Shown one piece after another: positions 8,732 through 18,351 of a DNA stretch of 64,000 bases. The notes under the pieces were generated by a model, which did no database searches, was not told where the DNA came from, and saw only the letters and a program-made list of their open reading frames with translations. Both the position numbers and the translations under genes were made by a program. Source of the stretch: Prevotella sp. (lineage in GTDB: Bacteria > Bacteroidota > Bacteroidia > Bacteroidales > Bacteroidaceae). Every line of letters begins with the position of its first letter. The stretch's first letter is position 1. Location of the stretch: assembly GCA_017941345.1 (NCBI GenBank), contig JAGAWQ010000003.1:21805-85804 (forward strand). The letters run 5' to 3'.

Positions 8732-8755
8732 GGATGGAACTATTGTGCTCCATCC
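8732..8755 (-). terminator. Terminator after frdB
   Basis: Read on the minus strand: GGATGGA, 10-base loop, TCCATCC, then an AT-rich TTATTTTA run. It lies about 27 bases past the frdB stop and closes the frdCAB operon. Confidence 0.7.
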
Positions 8756-8781
8756 CTACCTTTATTTATTATATAAAAAAC

Positions 8782-9540
8782 TTAGTCGGCGAGCTTTGCC
8801 TTGATCATCTCGCGGTTCAGGCGGGCGATGTTGGCGATGGTCTCGTTCTTCGGGCAGACAGCCTCGCAAGCGCGAGTGTTGGTGCAGTTACCGAAGCCAA
8901 GCTCATCCATCTTGGCAACCATGTTCTTCACACGACGGGCAGCCTCTACGCGACCCTGAGGAAGCAGAGCGAGCTGAGAAACCTTAGACGAAACGAAGAG
9001 CATGGCAGAACCGTTCTTACAAGCTGCTACGCAAGCACCACAGCCGATGCAGCTGGCGCAGTCCATAGCCTCGTCGGCATCCTCCTTAGGAATGAGGATA
9101 GCATTGGCGTCCTGAGCCTGGCCTGTGCGGATGGTGGTGTAGCCACCTGCCTGGATAATCTTATCGAAGGCATTGCGGTCTACCATACAGTCCTTGATAA
9201 CAGGGAAGGCAGCTGAGCGCCAGGGCTCGACGGTGATAACGTCGCCATCGTTGAAACGACGCATATACAGCTGACAGGTGGTAGCTCCACGCTCTGTCTT
9301 TCCGTGGGGCGTACCGTTGATGTAGAGTGAGCACATACCGCAGATACCCTCGCGGCAGTCGTGGTCGAACACGAAGGGCTCCTTGCCCTCGTTGATGAGT
9401 TCCTCGTTCAGGATGTCAAGCATCTCGAGGAATGAGGTATCATCGGGGATGTCATGCATTTCGTGGGTATCGAAATGTCCCTGGTCCTTGGGGCCATTCT
9501 GGCGCCAGAACTTTATTGTAAATGAAATATTCTTTGCCAT
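8782..9540 (-). CDS. frdB: Fumarate reductase/succinate dehydrogenase iron-sulfur subunit
   Basis: 252 residues. Cysteine patterns for all three clusters are visible: [10 protein letters not shown] plus a later Cys for [2Fe-2S], [14 protein letters not shown] for [4Fe-4S], and [13 protein letters not shown] for the remaining cluster ligands. It carries electrons between the quinol-oxidising membrane subunit and the flavoprotein at the inner membrane. It is the last gene of frdCAB, 6 bases after frdA. In Bacteroidales this complex works mainly as a quinol:fumarate reductase in anaerobic succinate production; direction cannot be read from sequence. Confidence 0.95.
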   Translation of the reverse strand: MAKNISFTIKFWRQNGPKDQGHFDTHEMHDIPDDTSFLEMLDILNEELINEGKEPFVFDHDCREGICGMCSLYINGTPHGKTERGATTCQLYMRRFNDGDVITVEPWRSAAFPVIKDCMVDRNAFDKIIQAGGYTTIRTGQAQDANAILIPKEDADEAMDCASCIGCGACVAACKNGSAMLFVSSKVSQLALLPQGRVEAARRVKNMVAKMDELGFGNCTNTRACEAVCPKNETIANIARLNREMIKAKLAD

Positions 9541-9546
9541 ACCTTA

Positions 9547-11526
9547 TTAGTTCTTATAGTTACGTGTCTGTACCTTAATAGCTTCGTACTCCAGAGGCTC
9601 CTTGATGAGCTCGGGCTCGTTACCCTTGCCCTTGTACTCCCAGCAGCCTACGTAGAAGTAGTTCTCATCGTCGCGCTTGGCTTCGCCTTCCTCCGTCTGA
9701 TACTCCTCGCGGAAGTGACCGCCACAGCTCTCATTACGAGAGAGGGCATCGAAAGCCACGAGTTGACCCATCGTGAAGAAGTCACGGAGGTGGATAGCCT
9801 TGTCGAGCTCAACGTTCAGACCCTCCTTAGTGCCAGGCACGAAGAGGTTGGTATCGAACTCCTTCTCGAGCTCGTGCATCTTCTTCAGACCCGTCTTCAG
9901 GCCCTCAGCGGTGCGGCCCATGCCGACATACTCCCACATGATGTGACCCAGCTCCTTGTGGATAGAGTCAACAGAGCGCTTACCCTTGATGTTGAGCAGA
10001 CGATCAAGCTCTGCATCCACCTTCTTCTCAGCCTCGTCAAACTCAGGACGGTCTGTGGGAACCTTCGGCCAAACAGCCTGGTCGGCCAGGTAGTTCTGGA
10101 TGGTGTAAGGCAGCACGAAGTAACCATCGGCCAGACCCTGCATCAGAGCCGAAGCACCAAGGCGGTTAGCACCGTGATCAGAGAAGTTGCACTCACCAAT
10201 AGCGAACAAACCAGGGATAGTAGTCTGCAGCTCGTAGTCAACCCAAATACCACCCATCGTGTAGTGGATAGCAGGATAGATCATCATCGGCTTGTAGTAC
10301 TTCACGCCGTTGATCTCGTTAGCTACGTCGCCAGGGAATACATCGGTGATTTCCTCGTACATCTCGAAGAGGTTACCGTAGCGCTGCATGATGACATCCA
10401 GGCCCAGACGGTTGATAGACTCCGAGAAGTCGAGGAACACGGCGAGACCCGTATTGTTGACACCGAAGCCCTTGTCGCAACGCTCCTTGGCAGCACGCGA
10501 TGCAACGTCACGAGGTACGAGGTTACCGAATGCCGGATAGCGGCGCTCCAGATAGTAGTCACGATCCTCCTCAGGAATCTCCCAGCCCTGCTTGGTACCT
10601 GCCTGCAGAGCCTTGGCATCCTCTATCTTCTTCGGTACCCAGATACGACCATCGTTACGCAGCGACTCAGACATCAGCGTCAGCTTAGACTGCTTGTCGC
10701 CATGAACGGGGATACACGTTGGGTGAATCTGCACGTAAGAAGGATTAGCAAAGTAAGCTCCCTTACGATAGCACTGAACGGCTGCCGTGCAGTTGCAACC
10801 CATAGCATTGGTAGAGAGGAAGTAGGTATTTCCGTATCCACCAGTGGCAATGACCACAGCGTTTGCCGAGAAGCGCTCCAGCTTACCGGTTACGAGGTTC
10901 TTGGCAATGATACCACGGGCACGTCCGTCGACGATGACCACATCCTCCATCTCGTAGCGCGTATAGAGCTTCACCTTCTTGGCCTGCACCTGAGCACTCA
11001 GCGAAGAGTAAGCACCGAGCAGCAGCTGCTGACCCGTCTGACCCTTGGCATAGAACGTACGGCTCACCTGGGCACCACCGAACGAACGGTTGGCCAGCAT
11101 GCCGCCATACTCACGGGCAAAGGGAACACCCTGAGCCACGCACTGGTCGATGATGTTGTTTGACACCTCAGCCAGACGATATACGTTGGCCTCGCGGGCA
11201 CGATAGTCACCACCCTTCACGGTGTCGTAGAACAGACGATAGACCGAGTCACCATCGTTCTGATAGTTCTTGGCGGCATTGATACCACCCTGTGCGGCGA
11301 TAGAGTGTGCACGGCGGGGTGAGTCCTGAATGCAGAGATTAATCACGTTGAAGCCCATCTCACCCAGTGAAGCAGCTGCAGAAGCACCAGCCAGACCGGT
11401 ACCAACCACTATCACGTCAAGCTTCAGCTTGTTCTTGGGGTTTACCAGACGCTGATGAGCCTTATATTCCTTCCATTTCTCAGGCACTGGTCCTGCAGGA
11501 ATCTTAGAATCAATTACTTTTGCCAT
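9547..11526 (-). CDS. frdA: Fumarate reductase/succinate dehydrogenase flavoprotein subunit
   Basis: 659 residues starting at the ATG at 11526; a TTG four codons upstream is not preferred. The dinucleotide fold [18 protein letters not shown] is near residue 40. The covalent-FAD histidine context [11 protein letters not shown] and the substrate-domain segments [15 protein letters not shown] and [17 protein letters not shown] follow. It reduces fumarate (or oxidises succinate) on the cytoplasmic face. It sits between frdC and frdB. The gap to frdC consists of four 7-base repeats (11536-11563) with no purine-rich ribosome site, in line with the weak Shine-Dalgarno use of Bacteroidetes. Confidence 0.95.
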   Translation of the reverse strand: MAKVIDSKIPAGPVPEKWKEYKAHQRLVNPKNKLKLDVIVVGTGLAGASAAASLGEMGFNVINLCIQDSPRRAHSIAAQGGINAAKNYQNDGDSVYRLFYDTVKGGDYRAREANVYRLAEVSNNIIDQCVAQGVPFAREYGGMLANRSFGGAQVSRTFYAKGQTGQQLLLGAYSSLSAQVQAKKVKLYTRYEMEDVVIVDGRARGIIAKNLVTGKLERFSANAVVIATGGYGNTYFLSTNAMGCNCTAAVQCYRKGAYFANPSYVQIHPTCIPVHGDKQSKLTLMSESLRNDGRIWVPKKIEDAKALQAGTKQGWEIPEEDRDYYLERRYPAFGNLVPRDVASRAAKERCDKGFGVNNTGLAVFLDFSESINRLGLDVIMQRYGNLFEMYEEITDVFPGDVANEINGVKYYKPMMIYPAIHYTMGGIWVDYELQTTIPGLFAIGECNFSDHGANRLGASALMQGLADGYFVLPYTIQNYLADQAVWPKVPTDRPEFDEAEKKVDAELDRLLNIKGKRSVDSIHKELGHIMWEYVGMGRTAEGLKTGLKKMHELEKEFDTNLFVPGTKEGLNVELDKAIHLRDFFTMGQLVAFDALSRNESCGGHFREEYQTEEGEAKRDDENYFYVGCWEYKGKGNEPELIKEPLEYEAIKVQTRNYKN

Positions 11527-11535
11527 AATAATTTT

Positions 11536-11563
11536 CAATTATCAATTTTCAATTATCAATTAA
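11536..11563. repeat. Heptanucleotide tandem repeat between frdC and frdA
   Basis: Four consecutive 7-base units: CAATTAT, CAATTTT, CAATTAT, CAATTAA. They fill most of the gap between the frdC stop and the frdA start. Confidence 0.85.
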
Positions 11564-12268
11564 TTAACAGCAGCTACCAGCATAGCAGTAGAGACTTGGA
11601 GCCAACTTGAAGGCAAAAGCCAGAACAACTACGAGGAAACCAAGCATGAGCAGCGTTACATAAATGAAGCCGATTATCTTCCAACGGCAGAGCCACACCT
11701 TACCACTAATACCCAGCGTCTGCATAGCTGACCAGAAGCCGTGGGTGAGGTGGAACCAGATAGCACAAAGCCAGATGATGTAGAGCACTACATAGACAGG
11801 ATTAGAGAACGTGTCGATGATGAAGGCAAAGCCGTCACCAGGCAGATGACCGAAGCTGGTACCCAGCAACTCGGCAAACATCATGTTGTACCAGAAGTTG
11901 AACAGGTGGAGCAACAAGCCCAGGCAGATAATGATACCCAGCACCAGCATGTTCTTAGAAGCCCACTCTACCTTGCCGGCATTCACCGTCGTAGCGACAT
12001 CGTAGCGATTGTTGCCACGAGCCGTACGGTTCTGTGCGGTAAGGATGAACGCATAAACGATGTGAATCACAGCCAGGGCTGCCAAACCTATTGTTGCCAC
12101 TACAGCATACCAGTTGGCACCCAGCAATTCGCAAATCATGTTGTAAGCCTCACCCGAGAACAGCGCGACAATGTTCATGCAACAGTGGAATGTCAGGAAC
12201 AGAATCAGCGCAATACCCGTTACGGACATTACAACTTTTCGACCGATTGATGAATTAAATAACCACAT
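11564..12268 (-). CDS. frdC: Fumarate reductase/succinate dehydrogenase cytochrome b subunit
   Basis: 234 residues with five membrane segments. Histidines lie in or near helices (FHCCMNIV, VIHIVYAF, LLHLFNFW, WFHLTHGFWS), as expected for a di-heme type B quinol:fumarate reductase membrane anchor. It oxidises menaquinol and binds two hemes b. It is the first gene of frdCAB, with a consensus promoter and a leader of about 70 bases. Confidence 0.92.
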   Translation of the reverse strand: MWLFNSSIGRKVVMSVTGIALILFLTFHCCMNIVALFSGEAYNMICELLGANWYAVVATIGLAALAVIHIVYAFILTAQNRTARGNNRYDVATTVNAGKVEWASKNMLVLGIIICLGLLLHLFNFWYNMMFAELLGTSFGHLPGDGFAFIIDTFSNPVYVVLYIIWLCAIWFHLTHGFWSAMQTLGISGKVWLCRWKIIGFIYVTLLMLGFLVVVLAFAFKLAPSLYCYAGSCC

Positions 12269-12341
12269 AAATTGAATTTAAATTATTAATAATTTGAACT
12301 TGAAATACTTGTTATTAGGTACACGCGTACGTTTTAGGCTA

Positions 12342-12373
12342 CAAAGATACTATAAAATAATGAATCCCGCAAA
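12342..12373 (-). promoter_or_regulatory. Promoter of frdCAB
   Basis: On the minus strand, TTTG (12370-12373), 20 bases, TATCTTTG (12342-12349): a full match to the Bacteroidetes consensus. It lies back to back with the yraN promoter. Confidence 0.8.
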
Positions 12374-12389
12374 CGTTTTCGTAAGAAAA

Positions 12390-12422
12390 TTTGCTATTTA
12401 TACAAAATATTAGGTAACTTTG
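12390..12422 (+). promoter_or_regulatory. Promoter of yraN
   Basis: TTTG (12390-12393), 21 bases, TAACTTTG (12415-12422); start codon 19 bases downstream. Confidence 0.75.
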
Positions 12423-12441
12423 CACCCAAAATCAATCGTAT

Positions 12442-12801
12442 ATGGCTGCACACAATGAGCTTGGGACATGGGGTGAAAACGTTGCAACAGACTACCTTAG
12501 AAGCAAGGGTTACATCATCCTGGAGCGTGACTGGAAGTCTGGTCACCGCGATATTGACATCATAGCAAAAGATGGCAACGTAGTGGTATTCGTCGAGGTA
12601 AAGACACGTCGCAATCAGCTCTTTGGTGAACCAGAAGAAGCCATTGACTACACGAAACTGCGTAACCTGCGCGCTGCCATTAATCACTATGTCAAGTCAA
12701 AGGGCATTCGACAAGAAATCCGACTGGACGCCATCAGCATAGTCGGTACTCCCCAACAACAACCAAAGATTGACCATATCATAGACTTTCCTTTGTACTA
12801 A
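12442..12801 (+). CDS. YraN family protein (UPF0102), predicted endonuclease fold
   Basis: 119 residues. The motif set of the restriction-endonuclease-like fold is clear: an early Glu/Gly region (NELGTWGENVATDYL), then DWKSGHRDIDIIAKDGNVVVFVEVKTR, which holds D-x(n)-E-V-K. YraN proteins are common, cytoplasmic and poorly characterised; a role in DNA processing or repair is suggested by the fold only. It stands alone between divergent frdC and co-directional mnmG. Confidence 0.9.
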   Translation: MAAHNELGTWGENVATDYLRSKGYIILERDWKSGHRDIDIIAKDGNVVVFVEVKTRRNQLFGEPEEAIDYTKLRNLRAAINHYVKSKGIRQEIRLDAISIVGTPQQQPKIDHIIDFPLY

Positions 12802-12918
12802 ACAAGGAGCATGAAAAGAGAAGCCGGCTTTTCTTTTGCATTGCCCTCGTTTTTTCGTAACTTTACGACAAAAAGTTGTGAAGTTACTCCGTCTCTGCAA
12901 AAAAAAGAAACGACTTTC

Positions 12919-12949
12919 TTTGTTTTGCTCTCGACTTTTCGTAACTTTG
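12919..12949 (+). promoter_or_regulatory. Promoter of mnmG abutting the start codon
   Basis: TTTG (12919-12922), 19 bases, TAACTTTG (12942-12949). Only four bases (CCCC) separate it from the ATG, so the transcript would start at or next to the initiation codon. Confidence 0.75.
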
Positions 12950-12953
12950 CCCC

Positions 12954-14849
12954 ATGATTCAGAAATATGACGTGATAGTTATTGGTGGCGGACATGCCGG
13001 ATGCGAGGCTGCAACAGCCTCAGCCAATATGGGTGCGAAGACCTGTCTGGTCACTATGGACATGAACAAGATAGCGCAGATGTCGTGCAATCCTGCCATT
13101 GGTGGTATTGCCAAAGGTCAGATAGTGCGCGAGATAGATGCCTTAGGAGGTCAGATGGCACTCGTCACCGATGCCACAGCCATCCAATTCCGAATGCTGA
13201 ACCGTTCGAAAGGGCCTGCCGTTTGGAGCCCTCGTGCCCAATGCGACAGAGGAAAATTCATCTGGAAATGGCGCTCCGTTCTTGACGAAACTCCCAACCT
13301 GAATATCTGGCAAGACCAAGCCGATGAGCTGTTGGTAAAAGACGGTAAGGCTGTTGGTGTAAAGACCATCTGGGGTTGCGAGCTGAGGGCCAAATGTGTC
13401 ATCGTGACTGCCGGCACTTTCTTGAACGGACTGATGCACATCGGAAGGCGAATGGTATCAGGTGGACGTATTGCTGAGCCTGCCGTACCTCACTTTACTG
13501 AGAGCATCACGCGTCACGGCATCCATTCTGCTCGAATGAAGACGGGCACACCTGTTCGCATCGACAAGCGTAGCATCCACTTCGAAGATATGGAACGACA
13601 GGATGGTGAAAACGGCTACTACCAGTTCTCGTATATGGGTCAACAGCGACCTCTGAAACAACTACCCTGTTGGGTTTGCTACACCAACCCTGAGGTGCAC
13701 GAAACATTACGTAGCGGATTAGCTGACTCACCTCTTTACAATGGTCAGATACAGTCGATAGGTCCACGCTATTGCCCTTCGATAGAAACCAAACTGGTCA
13801 CCTTCCCTGACCGTCCACAACACCTGTTGTTTTTGGAACCTGAAGGTGAGGATACTAACGAGATGTATCTGAATGGCTTCTCTTCTTCGCTGCCTATGGA
13901 TGTGCAGATAGAAGCCCTCAAGAAAATTCCAGCCCTCAGAGACATCAAAGTATATCGTCCCGGGTATGCCATAGAATACGATTTCTTCGACCCCACGCAA
14001 CTGAAACACTCGCTGGAATCGAAAATCATCGACGGATTGTTTATGGCAGGACAGGTGAATGGCACTACCGGCTATGAAGAGGCTGGCGGACAAGGCACGT
14101 TGGCCGGCATCAATGCCGCACTGAAAGCCGGTTCAGTAGGTTGCTGTGACACAGCAACAGACAAGACATTCGAACTGAAGCGCGACGAGGCCTACATCGG
14201 TGTGCTGATTGACGACCTGGTCACAAAAGGGGTGGATGAGCCCTACCGTATGTTTACCTCGCGTGCGGAATATCGTATCCTGCTACGACAAGATGATGCT
14301 GATGCACGCTTGACGGAGAAGGCATACCAATTAGGCATTGCCAAAAGAGAGCGTTACGACTGGTGGATGGAGAAGAAAAAAGCTATCGAAGAAATCGAAG
14401 CATTCTGTAGTTCTTTTGCCATTAAACCCAAGGTGGTTAATAGCGCTTTGGAAGCTCTTGGCTCTACCCCACTCGTCTATGGCTGTAAACTGGAAGACCT
14501 CGTGGCTCGCCCAGAGTTGAACTTCGAAAAGCTATACCAGATAGTGCCAGAGCTGAAAGCGCAGATTGAACGTCTGCCCAATCGCAAAGAAGAGATAGCA
14601 GAGGCCGCAGAAATTCATATCAAATACAAGGGCTATATCGAACGCGAACGTCTGGTAGCAGAAAAGATGCACCGTCTGGAAAATATTAAGATTAAGGGAA
14701 AGTTCGACTATCCAAACCTTACTGCCATTTCAACCGAGGCACGACAGAAATTAGAGAAGATTCAACCGGAAACGCTGGCACAAGCCAGTAGAATACCAGG
14801 AGTAAGTCCGAGCGACGTCAACGCCATGTTAGTACTATTAGGCAGATAA
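12954..14849 (+). CDS. mnmG: tRNA uridine-5-carboxymethylaminomethyl synthesis enzyme MnmG (GidA)
   Basis: 631 residues, the family's usual length. The FAD-binding GGGHAGCEAA motif lies at residues 10-19, family segments CNPAIGGIAKGQIVREIDALGG and TGYEEAGGQG follow, and the helical C-terminal domain ends ...GVSPSDVNAMLVLLG. With MnmE it installs the cmnm5 group on the wobble uridine of several tRNAs in the cytoplasm. The gene is often near the replication origin; here a parS-type site begins at the next base after its stop. It may be translated from a leaderless mRNA. Confidence 0.97.
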   Translation: MIQKYDVIVIGGGHAGCEAATASANMGAKTCLVTMDMNKIAQMSCNPAIGGIAKGQIVREIDALGGQMALVTDATAIQFRMLNRSKGPAVWSPRAQCDRGKFIWKWRSVLDETPNLNIWQDQADELLVKDGKAVGVKTIWGCELRAKCVIVTAGTFLNGLMHIGRRMVSGGRIAEPAVPHFTESITRHGIHSARMKTGTPVRIDKRSIHFEDMERQDGENGYYQFSYMGQQRPLKQLPCWVCYTNPEVHETLRSGLADSPLYNGQIQSIGPRYCPSIETKLVTFPDRPQHLLFLEPEGEDTNEMYLNGFSSSLPMDVQIEALKKIPALRDIKVYRPGYAIEYDFFDPTQLKHSLESKIIDGLFMAGQVNGTTGYEEAGGQGTLAGINAALKAGSVGCCDTATDKTFELKRDEAYIGVLIDDLVTKGVDEPYRMFTSRAEYRILLRQDDADARLTEKAYQLGIAKRERYDWWMEKKKAIEEIEAFCSSFAIKPKVVNSALEALGSTPLVYGCKLEDLVARPELNFEKLYQIVPELKAQIERLPNRKEEIAEAAEIHIKYKGYIERERLVAEKMHRLENIKIKGKFDYPNLTAISTEARQKLEKIQPETLAQASRIPGVSPSDVNAMLVLLGR

Positions 14850-14865
14850 TGTTTCACGTGGAACA
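14850..14865. promoter_or_regulatory. parS-type partition site 1 (15 of 16 bases)
   Basis: TGTTTCACGTGGAACA differs at one position from the ParB-binding consensus TGTTTCACGTGAAACA. It lies between mnmG and apt, directly after the mnmG stop. A second, perfect copy is 581 bases away on the other side of apt. Confidence 0.88.
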
Positions 14866-14899
14866 AAACATAAATATAATAACGATAAAACCAAAGATT

Positions 14900-15430
14900 A
14901 TGAACAACAAAACATTGATGGCGAATCTTCGCTGCGTACCTGATTTCCCACAGAAAGGTATTAACTTCCGTGACGTGACTACCCTGTTTAAGAATCCTGC
15001 CTGTCTGCAGATTATGGTCGACGAACTCTACGAGATGTACAAAAACAAAGGTATCACCAAGATTGTAGGCATCGAAAGTCGCGGGTTTGTGATGGCTTCC
15101 GCTTTGGCAGTAAAGTTGGGAGCCGGTGTAGTCTTAGCCAGAAAACCTGGTAAGTTGCCTGCACCTGCCGTTCAGGAGAGCTACACCAAAGAATACGGAA
15201 CCGACACCATTGAAATCCACGAGGATGCTATCAACGACAAAGACATTGTGTTGTTGCACGACGACCTCTTAGCAACGGGAGGAACCATGAAAGCTGCAGT
15301 CAATCTAGTGAAGAAGTTCAATCCGCTTGGCGTATACGTCAACTTCCTAATTGAAATTACTGACGAAGGACTGCACGGACGAGACGTGTTTGACAAGGAC
15401 ACGGAGGTAACCACGTTGATTACCGTTTAA
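14900..15430 (+). CDS. apt: Adenine phosphoribosyltransferase
   Basis: 176 residues from the ATG at 14900. An upstream in-frame ATG at 14849 would translate the parS site (MFHVEQ...) and is unlikely. The PRPP-binding loop VLLHDDLLATGGTM and the family start segment CVPDFPQKGINFRDVTTLF are present. It converts adenine plus PRPP to AMP in purine salvage. It is boxed in by the two parS sites, between mnmG and uvrC. Confidence 0.95.
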   Translation: MNNKTLMANLRCVPDFPQKGINFRDVTTLFKNPACLQIMVDELYEMYKNKGITKIVGIESRGFVMASALAVKLGAGVVLARKPGKLPAPAVQESYTKEYGTDTIEIHEDAINDKDIVLLHDDLLATGGTMKAAVNLVKKFNPLGVYVNFLIEITDEGLHGRDVFDKDTEVTTLITV

Positions 15431-15446
15431 TGTTTCACGTGAAACA
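15431..15446. promoter_or_regulatory. parS partition site 2 (perfect palindrome)
   Basis: TGTTTCACGTGAAACA is a perfect 16-base palindrome identical to the canonical parS core bound by ParB/Spo0J. It begins at the base after the apt stop codon and ends 6 bases before the uvrC start. Confidence 0.95.
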
Positions 15447-15452
15447 ATTCGA

Positions 15453-17279
15453 ATGATGAAGGAAGAAAACGAAGCAAGGTTAGAGCGGTTGAAAGGGATA
15501 GTCAAAGCGATGCCTGAGAAACCTGGTAGCTATCAGTATTACGATGCTGAGGGTACCATTATCTATGTAGGCAAGGCAAAGAAACTGAAATCGCGCGTTT
15601 CGTCCTATTTTCATACAGAGGTGGACCGTTTCAAGACGAAGGTGCTCGTCAGCAAGATACATGATATCAGCTATACCGTAGTGAATACAGAAGAAGATGC
15701 CTTGTTGCTGGAAAATGCACTCATCAAGAAGTATAATCCACGATATAATGTATTGCTTAAGGACGGTAAAACATACCCTTCCATCTGCATCACAAAGGAA
15801 TATCTTCCTCGTATCTTTCCTACTAGAAACATCAATAAGAAATGGGGCACCTATTATGGTCCCTATTCACATGTAGGAGCCATGCATGGCGTGCTCGAAC
15901 TCATCAAGAATTTGTACCATCCGCGTACATGCAAACAGCCGTTTACCAAGGAAGGTGTGGAGCAGGGAAAATATCAGGTTTGCCTGGAATATCACATCAA
16001 GAATTGTGGCGGCCCGTGTGTTAGTAGACAATCGCTCGAGGACTATCAGAAGAACATTGCTCAAGCTCGTGAAATCCTTAAAGGAAATACACGCGAAGTA
16101 CAACGCGAGCTACGCGAAGAAATGATGAAACTATCAGAAGAACTTCGTTTCGAAGAGGCTGAAGAAGTGAAACGCAAGTACCTGTTGTTAGAGCAATTTG
16201 TAGCTAAGAGCGAGGTGGTTAGTCATACTATTGATAATGTAGATGTGCTCTCCATCACCAACGATGAAAAGGTTGCTTTCGTCAACTATATCCATGTGTC
16301 GAACGGTCAGATTAACCAGTCGTTCACCTTCGAATATAAGAAGAAACTGGCGGAAACTAACGAGGAGTTGCTACAGTTAGCCATCGTCGAGATGCGGGAG
16401 CGTTTTCAGAGTAACGCCAAGGAGATTATTCTGCCTCAAGAAATCGATTTAGACTTGGAAGGAGTAACGATTACCGTTCCACAACGTGGTGATAAGAAGA
16501 CCCTACTCGACCTCTCGCTGATGAATGGCAAACAGTATAAATTTGATCGCCTGAAGCAGGCCGAAAAACTGAATCCTGAGCAGAAACAGGTACGGCTGAT
16601 GAAGGAATTGCAGGACTTACTGCACCTTCCCAAGATGCCATACCAGATGGAGTGTTTCGACAACTCAAACATCAGCGGCACGGATGCCGTAGCAGCCTGT
16701 GTGGTGTTCAAGAAAATGAAACCTTCAAAGCAGGATTACCGCAAGTATAACATCAAGACGGTAGTAGGTCCTGACGATTATGCCTCGATGAAAGAGGTTG
16801 TATACAGGCGGTATCATCGCCTCATACAAGAAGAGCAGCCCCTACCCGACCTCATCGTTGCTGATGGTGGAAAGGGGCAGATGGAGGTCATACGCCAGGC
16901 AGTTCAAGATGAACTGGGACTTGATATCCCGATAGCTGGATTAGCCAAAAACGACCGTCATCGAACGAACGAACTTTTGTATGGCTTCCCTCCCAGAGTC
17001 GTTGGCATAAAGGACACCTCAGAACTGTTCAAGGTGCTTACCCATCTGCAAGACGAAGTACACCGTTTTGCTATCACTTTCCATCGAGAGAAACGTTCTA
17101 AACACGCATTACACTCTGAGCTGGATGATATCAAGGGCATCGGACCCAGGACGCGCGATGAACTACTAAAAGCCCTGAAATCAGTAAAACGGATAGGTGA
17201 GACGGAATTATCTGTATTAGAAGGAATTATCGGAGCGGCAAAAGCCGAAATAGTATACCAACACTTCCATCAGAATTAG
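15453..17279 (+). CDS. uvrC: Excinuclease ABC subunit C
   Basis: 608 residues. The GIY-YIG nuclease domain is at the start (GSYQYYDAEGTIIYVGKAK). A UvrB-contact (UVR) helix near 205-240 follows (LSEELRFEEAEEVKRK), then the UvrC RNase H-like domain (ECFDNSNISGTDAVAACVVF, LIVADGGKGQ) and a C-terminal helix-hairpin-helix (DDIKGIGPRTRDELLKAL). It makes both incisions around UvrB-marked DNA lesions in nucleotide excision repair. It starts at ATGATG right after the parS site. Confidence 0.97.
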   Translation: MMKEENEARLERLKGIVKAMPEKPGSYQYYDAEGTIIYVGKAKKLKSRVSSYFHTEVDRFKTKVLVSKIHDISYTVVNTEEDALLLENALIKKYNPRYNVLLKDGKTYPSICITKEYLPRIFPTRNINKKWGTYYGPYSHVGAMHGVLELIKNLYHPRTCKQPFTKEGVEQGKYQVCLEYHIKNCGGPCVSRQSLEDYQKNIAQAREILKGNTREVQRELREEMMKLSEELRFEEAEEVKRKYLLLEQFVAKSEVVSHTIDNVDVLSITNDEKVAFVNYIHVSNGQINQSFTFEYKKKLAETNEELLQLAIVEMRERFQSNAKEIILPQEIDLDLEGVTITVPQRGDKKTLLDLSLMNGKQYKFDRLKQAEKLNPEQKQVRLMKELQDLLHLPKMPYQMECFDNSNISGTDAVAACVVFKKMKPSKQDYRKYNIKTVVGPDDYASMKEVVYRRYHRLIQEEQPLPDLIVADGGKGQMEVIRQAVQDELGLDIPIAGLAKNDRHRTNELLYGFPPRVVGIKDTSELFKVLTHLQDEVHRFAITFHREKRSKHALHSELDDIKGIGPRTRDELLKALKSVKRIGETELSVLEGIIGAAKAEIVYQHFHQN

Positions 17280-17284
17280 AAAAA

Positions 17285-17316
17285 TTTGGTGGAATAAAAT
17301 TAATGTTGTAACTTTG
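17285..17316 (+). promoter_or_regulatory. Promoter of dtd
   Basis: TTTG (17285-17288), 20 bases, TAACTTTG (17309-17316), only 5 bases before the ATG. Confidence 0.75.
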
Positions 17317-17321
17317 CAATC

Positions 17322-17774
17322 ATGAGAGCAGTAATACAACGAGTTAGCAAGGCAAGCGTAACTATCGAAGGAACGGTAAAAAGCCAGATACAACAGGGTT
17401 TCCTCATCCTGTTGGGCATCTGTGACGATGACTCGATGGAGGATGTTGACTGGCTAGTCAGGAAAATTGCCAATCTACGGGTTTTCGACGACGAAAAAGG
17501 CGTGATGAATCGCTCTATATTGGATATGAATGGTGAGGCCTTGGTAGTAAGTCAGTTCACGCTTTATGCCAGCTATAAAAAAGGTAACCGCCCTTCGTGG
17601 TTCAAGGCAGGCTCGCACGAGCACTCTATCCCACTCTACGAGGCATTTTGTAAGACGTTAAGTGACCAACTTGAAAAACCAGTTGGAACAGGAGAATTTG
17701 GGGCAAATATGCAGGTGGAGCTGCTCAACGACGGTCCCGTCACCATTTGTATGGACACTAAAAACAAAGAATAA
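17322..17774 (+). CDS. dtd: D-aminoacyl-tRNA deacylase
   Basis: 150 residues, the normal length. It starts MRAVIQRVSKASVTIEG and contains the active-site segments SQFTLYASYKKGNRPSW and the Gly-cisPro-type end NDGPVTICMDT. It hydrolyses D-aminoacyl-tRNAs (and glycyl-tRNA-Ala) in the cytoplasm, preventing D-amino acid entry into proteins. It heads a short operon with a membrane protein, a MazG-like enzyme and deoC; its promoter almost touches the start codon. Confidence 0.96.
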   Translation: MRAVIQRVSKASVTIEGTVKSQIQQGFLILLGICDDDSMEDVDWLVRKIANLRVFDDEKGVMNRSILDMNGEALVVSQFTLYASYKKGNRPSWFKAGSHEHSIPLYEAFCKTLSDQLEKPVGTGEFGANMQVELLNDGPVTICMDTKNKE

Positions 17775-17779
17775 AAACT

Positions 17780-18028
17780 ATGAAGAAATATCTAAGAGAA
17801 CTTGAGGTTTCAGGACTGATATTAGTCATTATTGGTATTATCTGTTCCTGGGTATGGGGCAGTTCTTTTGGCATGTGGCCCTGTTTGATAGGACTGTTTC
17901 TATGGCTCATTACTTTTCTGTATAAAGCTTTCAACTGGAATGAATACGAGCGCGAGAATCGTCAGAATATCATCATTCTGATTATCACTATCATTATACT
18001 AACCTTGCAAATGTTGATTAGACAATGA
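17780..18028 (+). CDS. Small membrane protein
   Basis: 82 residues with three hydrophobic stretches (about 12-28, 32-48 and 62-79) and a charged linker WNEYERENRQN. It follows dtd by 5 bases, and its stop overlaps the next start (ATGA type), so it is translated with its neighbours. I recognise no family or function. Confidence 0.6.
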   Translation: MKKYLRELEVSGLILVIIGIICSWVWGSSFGMWPCLIGLFLWLITFLYKAFNWNEYERENRQNIIILIITIIILTLQMLIRQ

Positions 18029-18348
18029 CCATCAAAGAAGCACAAGAAGCTGTAGATCAGTGGATTAAGACGTATGGCGTGCGCTATTTCTCAGAACTGA
18101 CCAATATGGCAGTACTGACTGAGGAGGTTGGCGAACTGGCTCGCGTGATGGCTCGTAAGTATGGCGACCAGAGCTTTAAACCTGGCGAGAAAGACAATCT
18201 GGGCGATGAAATGGCAGATGTGTTGTGGGTGCTGATTTGCCTGGCCAACCAAACAGGTGTAGACCTGACTGAAGAACTGAAGAAGAATCTTGAGAAAAAG
18301 ACCCAAAGAGACAAAGACAGACATATCAATAACGTTAAACTCAAATAA
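18025..18348 (+). CDS. MazG-like nucleotide pyrophosphohydrolase
   Basis: 107 residues. The all-alpha NTP pyrophosphohydrolase pattern is visible: LTEEVGELARVM (E-x-x-E) and later GDEMADVLWVLICLA (E-x-x-D), which bind Mg2+. It most likely hydrolyses an NTP or dNTP to the monophosphate, a house-cleaning role that fits next to deoC. It overlaps the preceding membrane protein gene by 4 bases and precedes deoC by 3. Confidence 0.88.
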   Translation: MTIKEAQEAVDQWIKTYGVRYFSELTNMAVLTEEVGELARVMARKYGDQSFKPGEKDNLGDEMADVLWVLICLANQTGVDLTEELKKNLEKKTQRDKDRHINNVKLK

Positions 18349-18351
18349 ATC

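Noticed and set aside
9715-11163. A 482-codon open frame antisense to frdA
   Set aside because: frdA is unmistakable on the other strand. The antisense protein has no recognisable domain and mirrors the codon bias of frdA.
14849-14899. An upstream ATG for apt
   Set aside because: The extra residues would be a translation of the parS site; the internal ATG at 14900 gives the usual APRT length.
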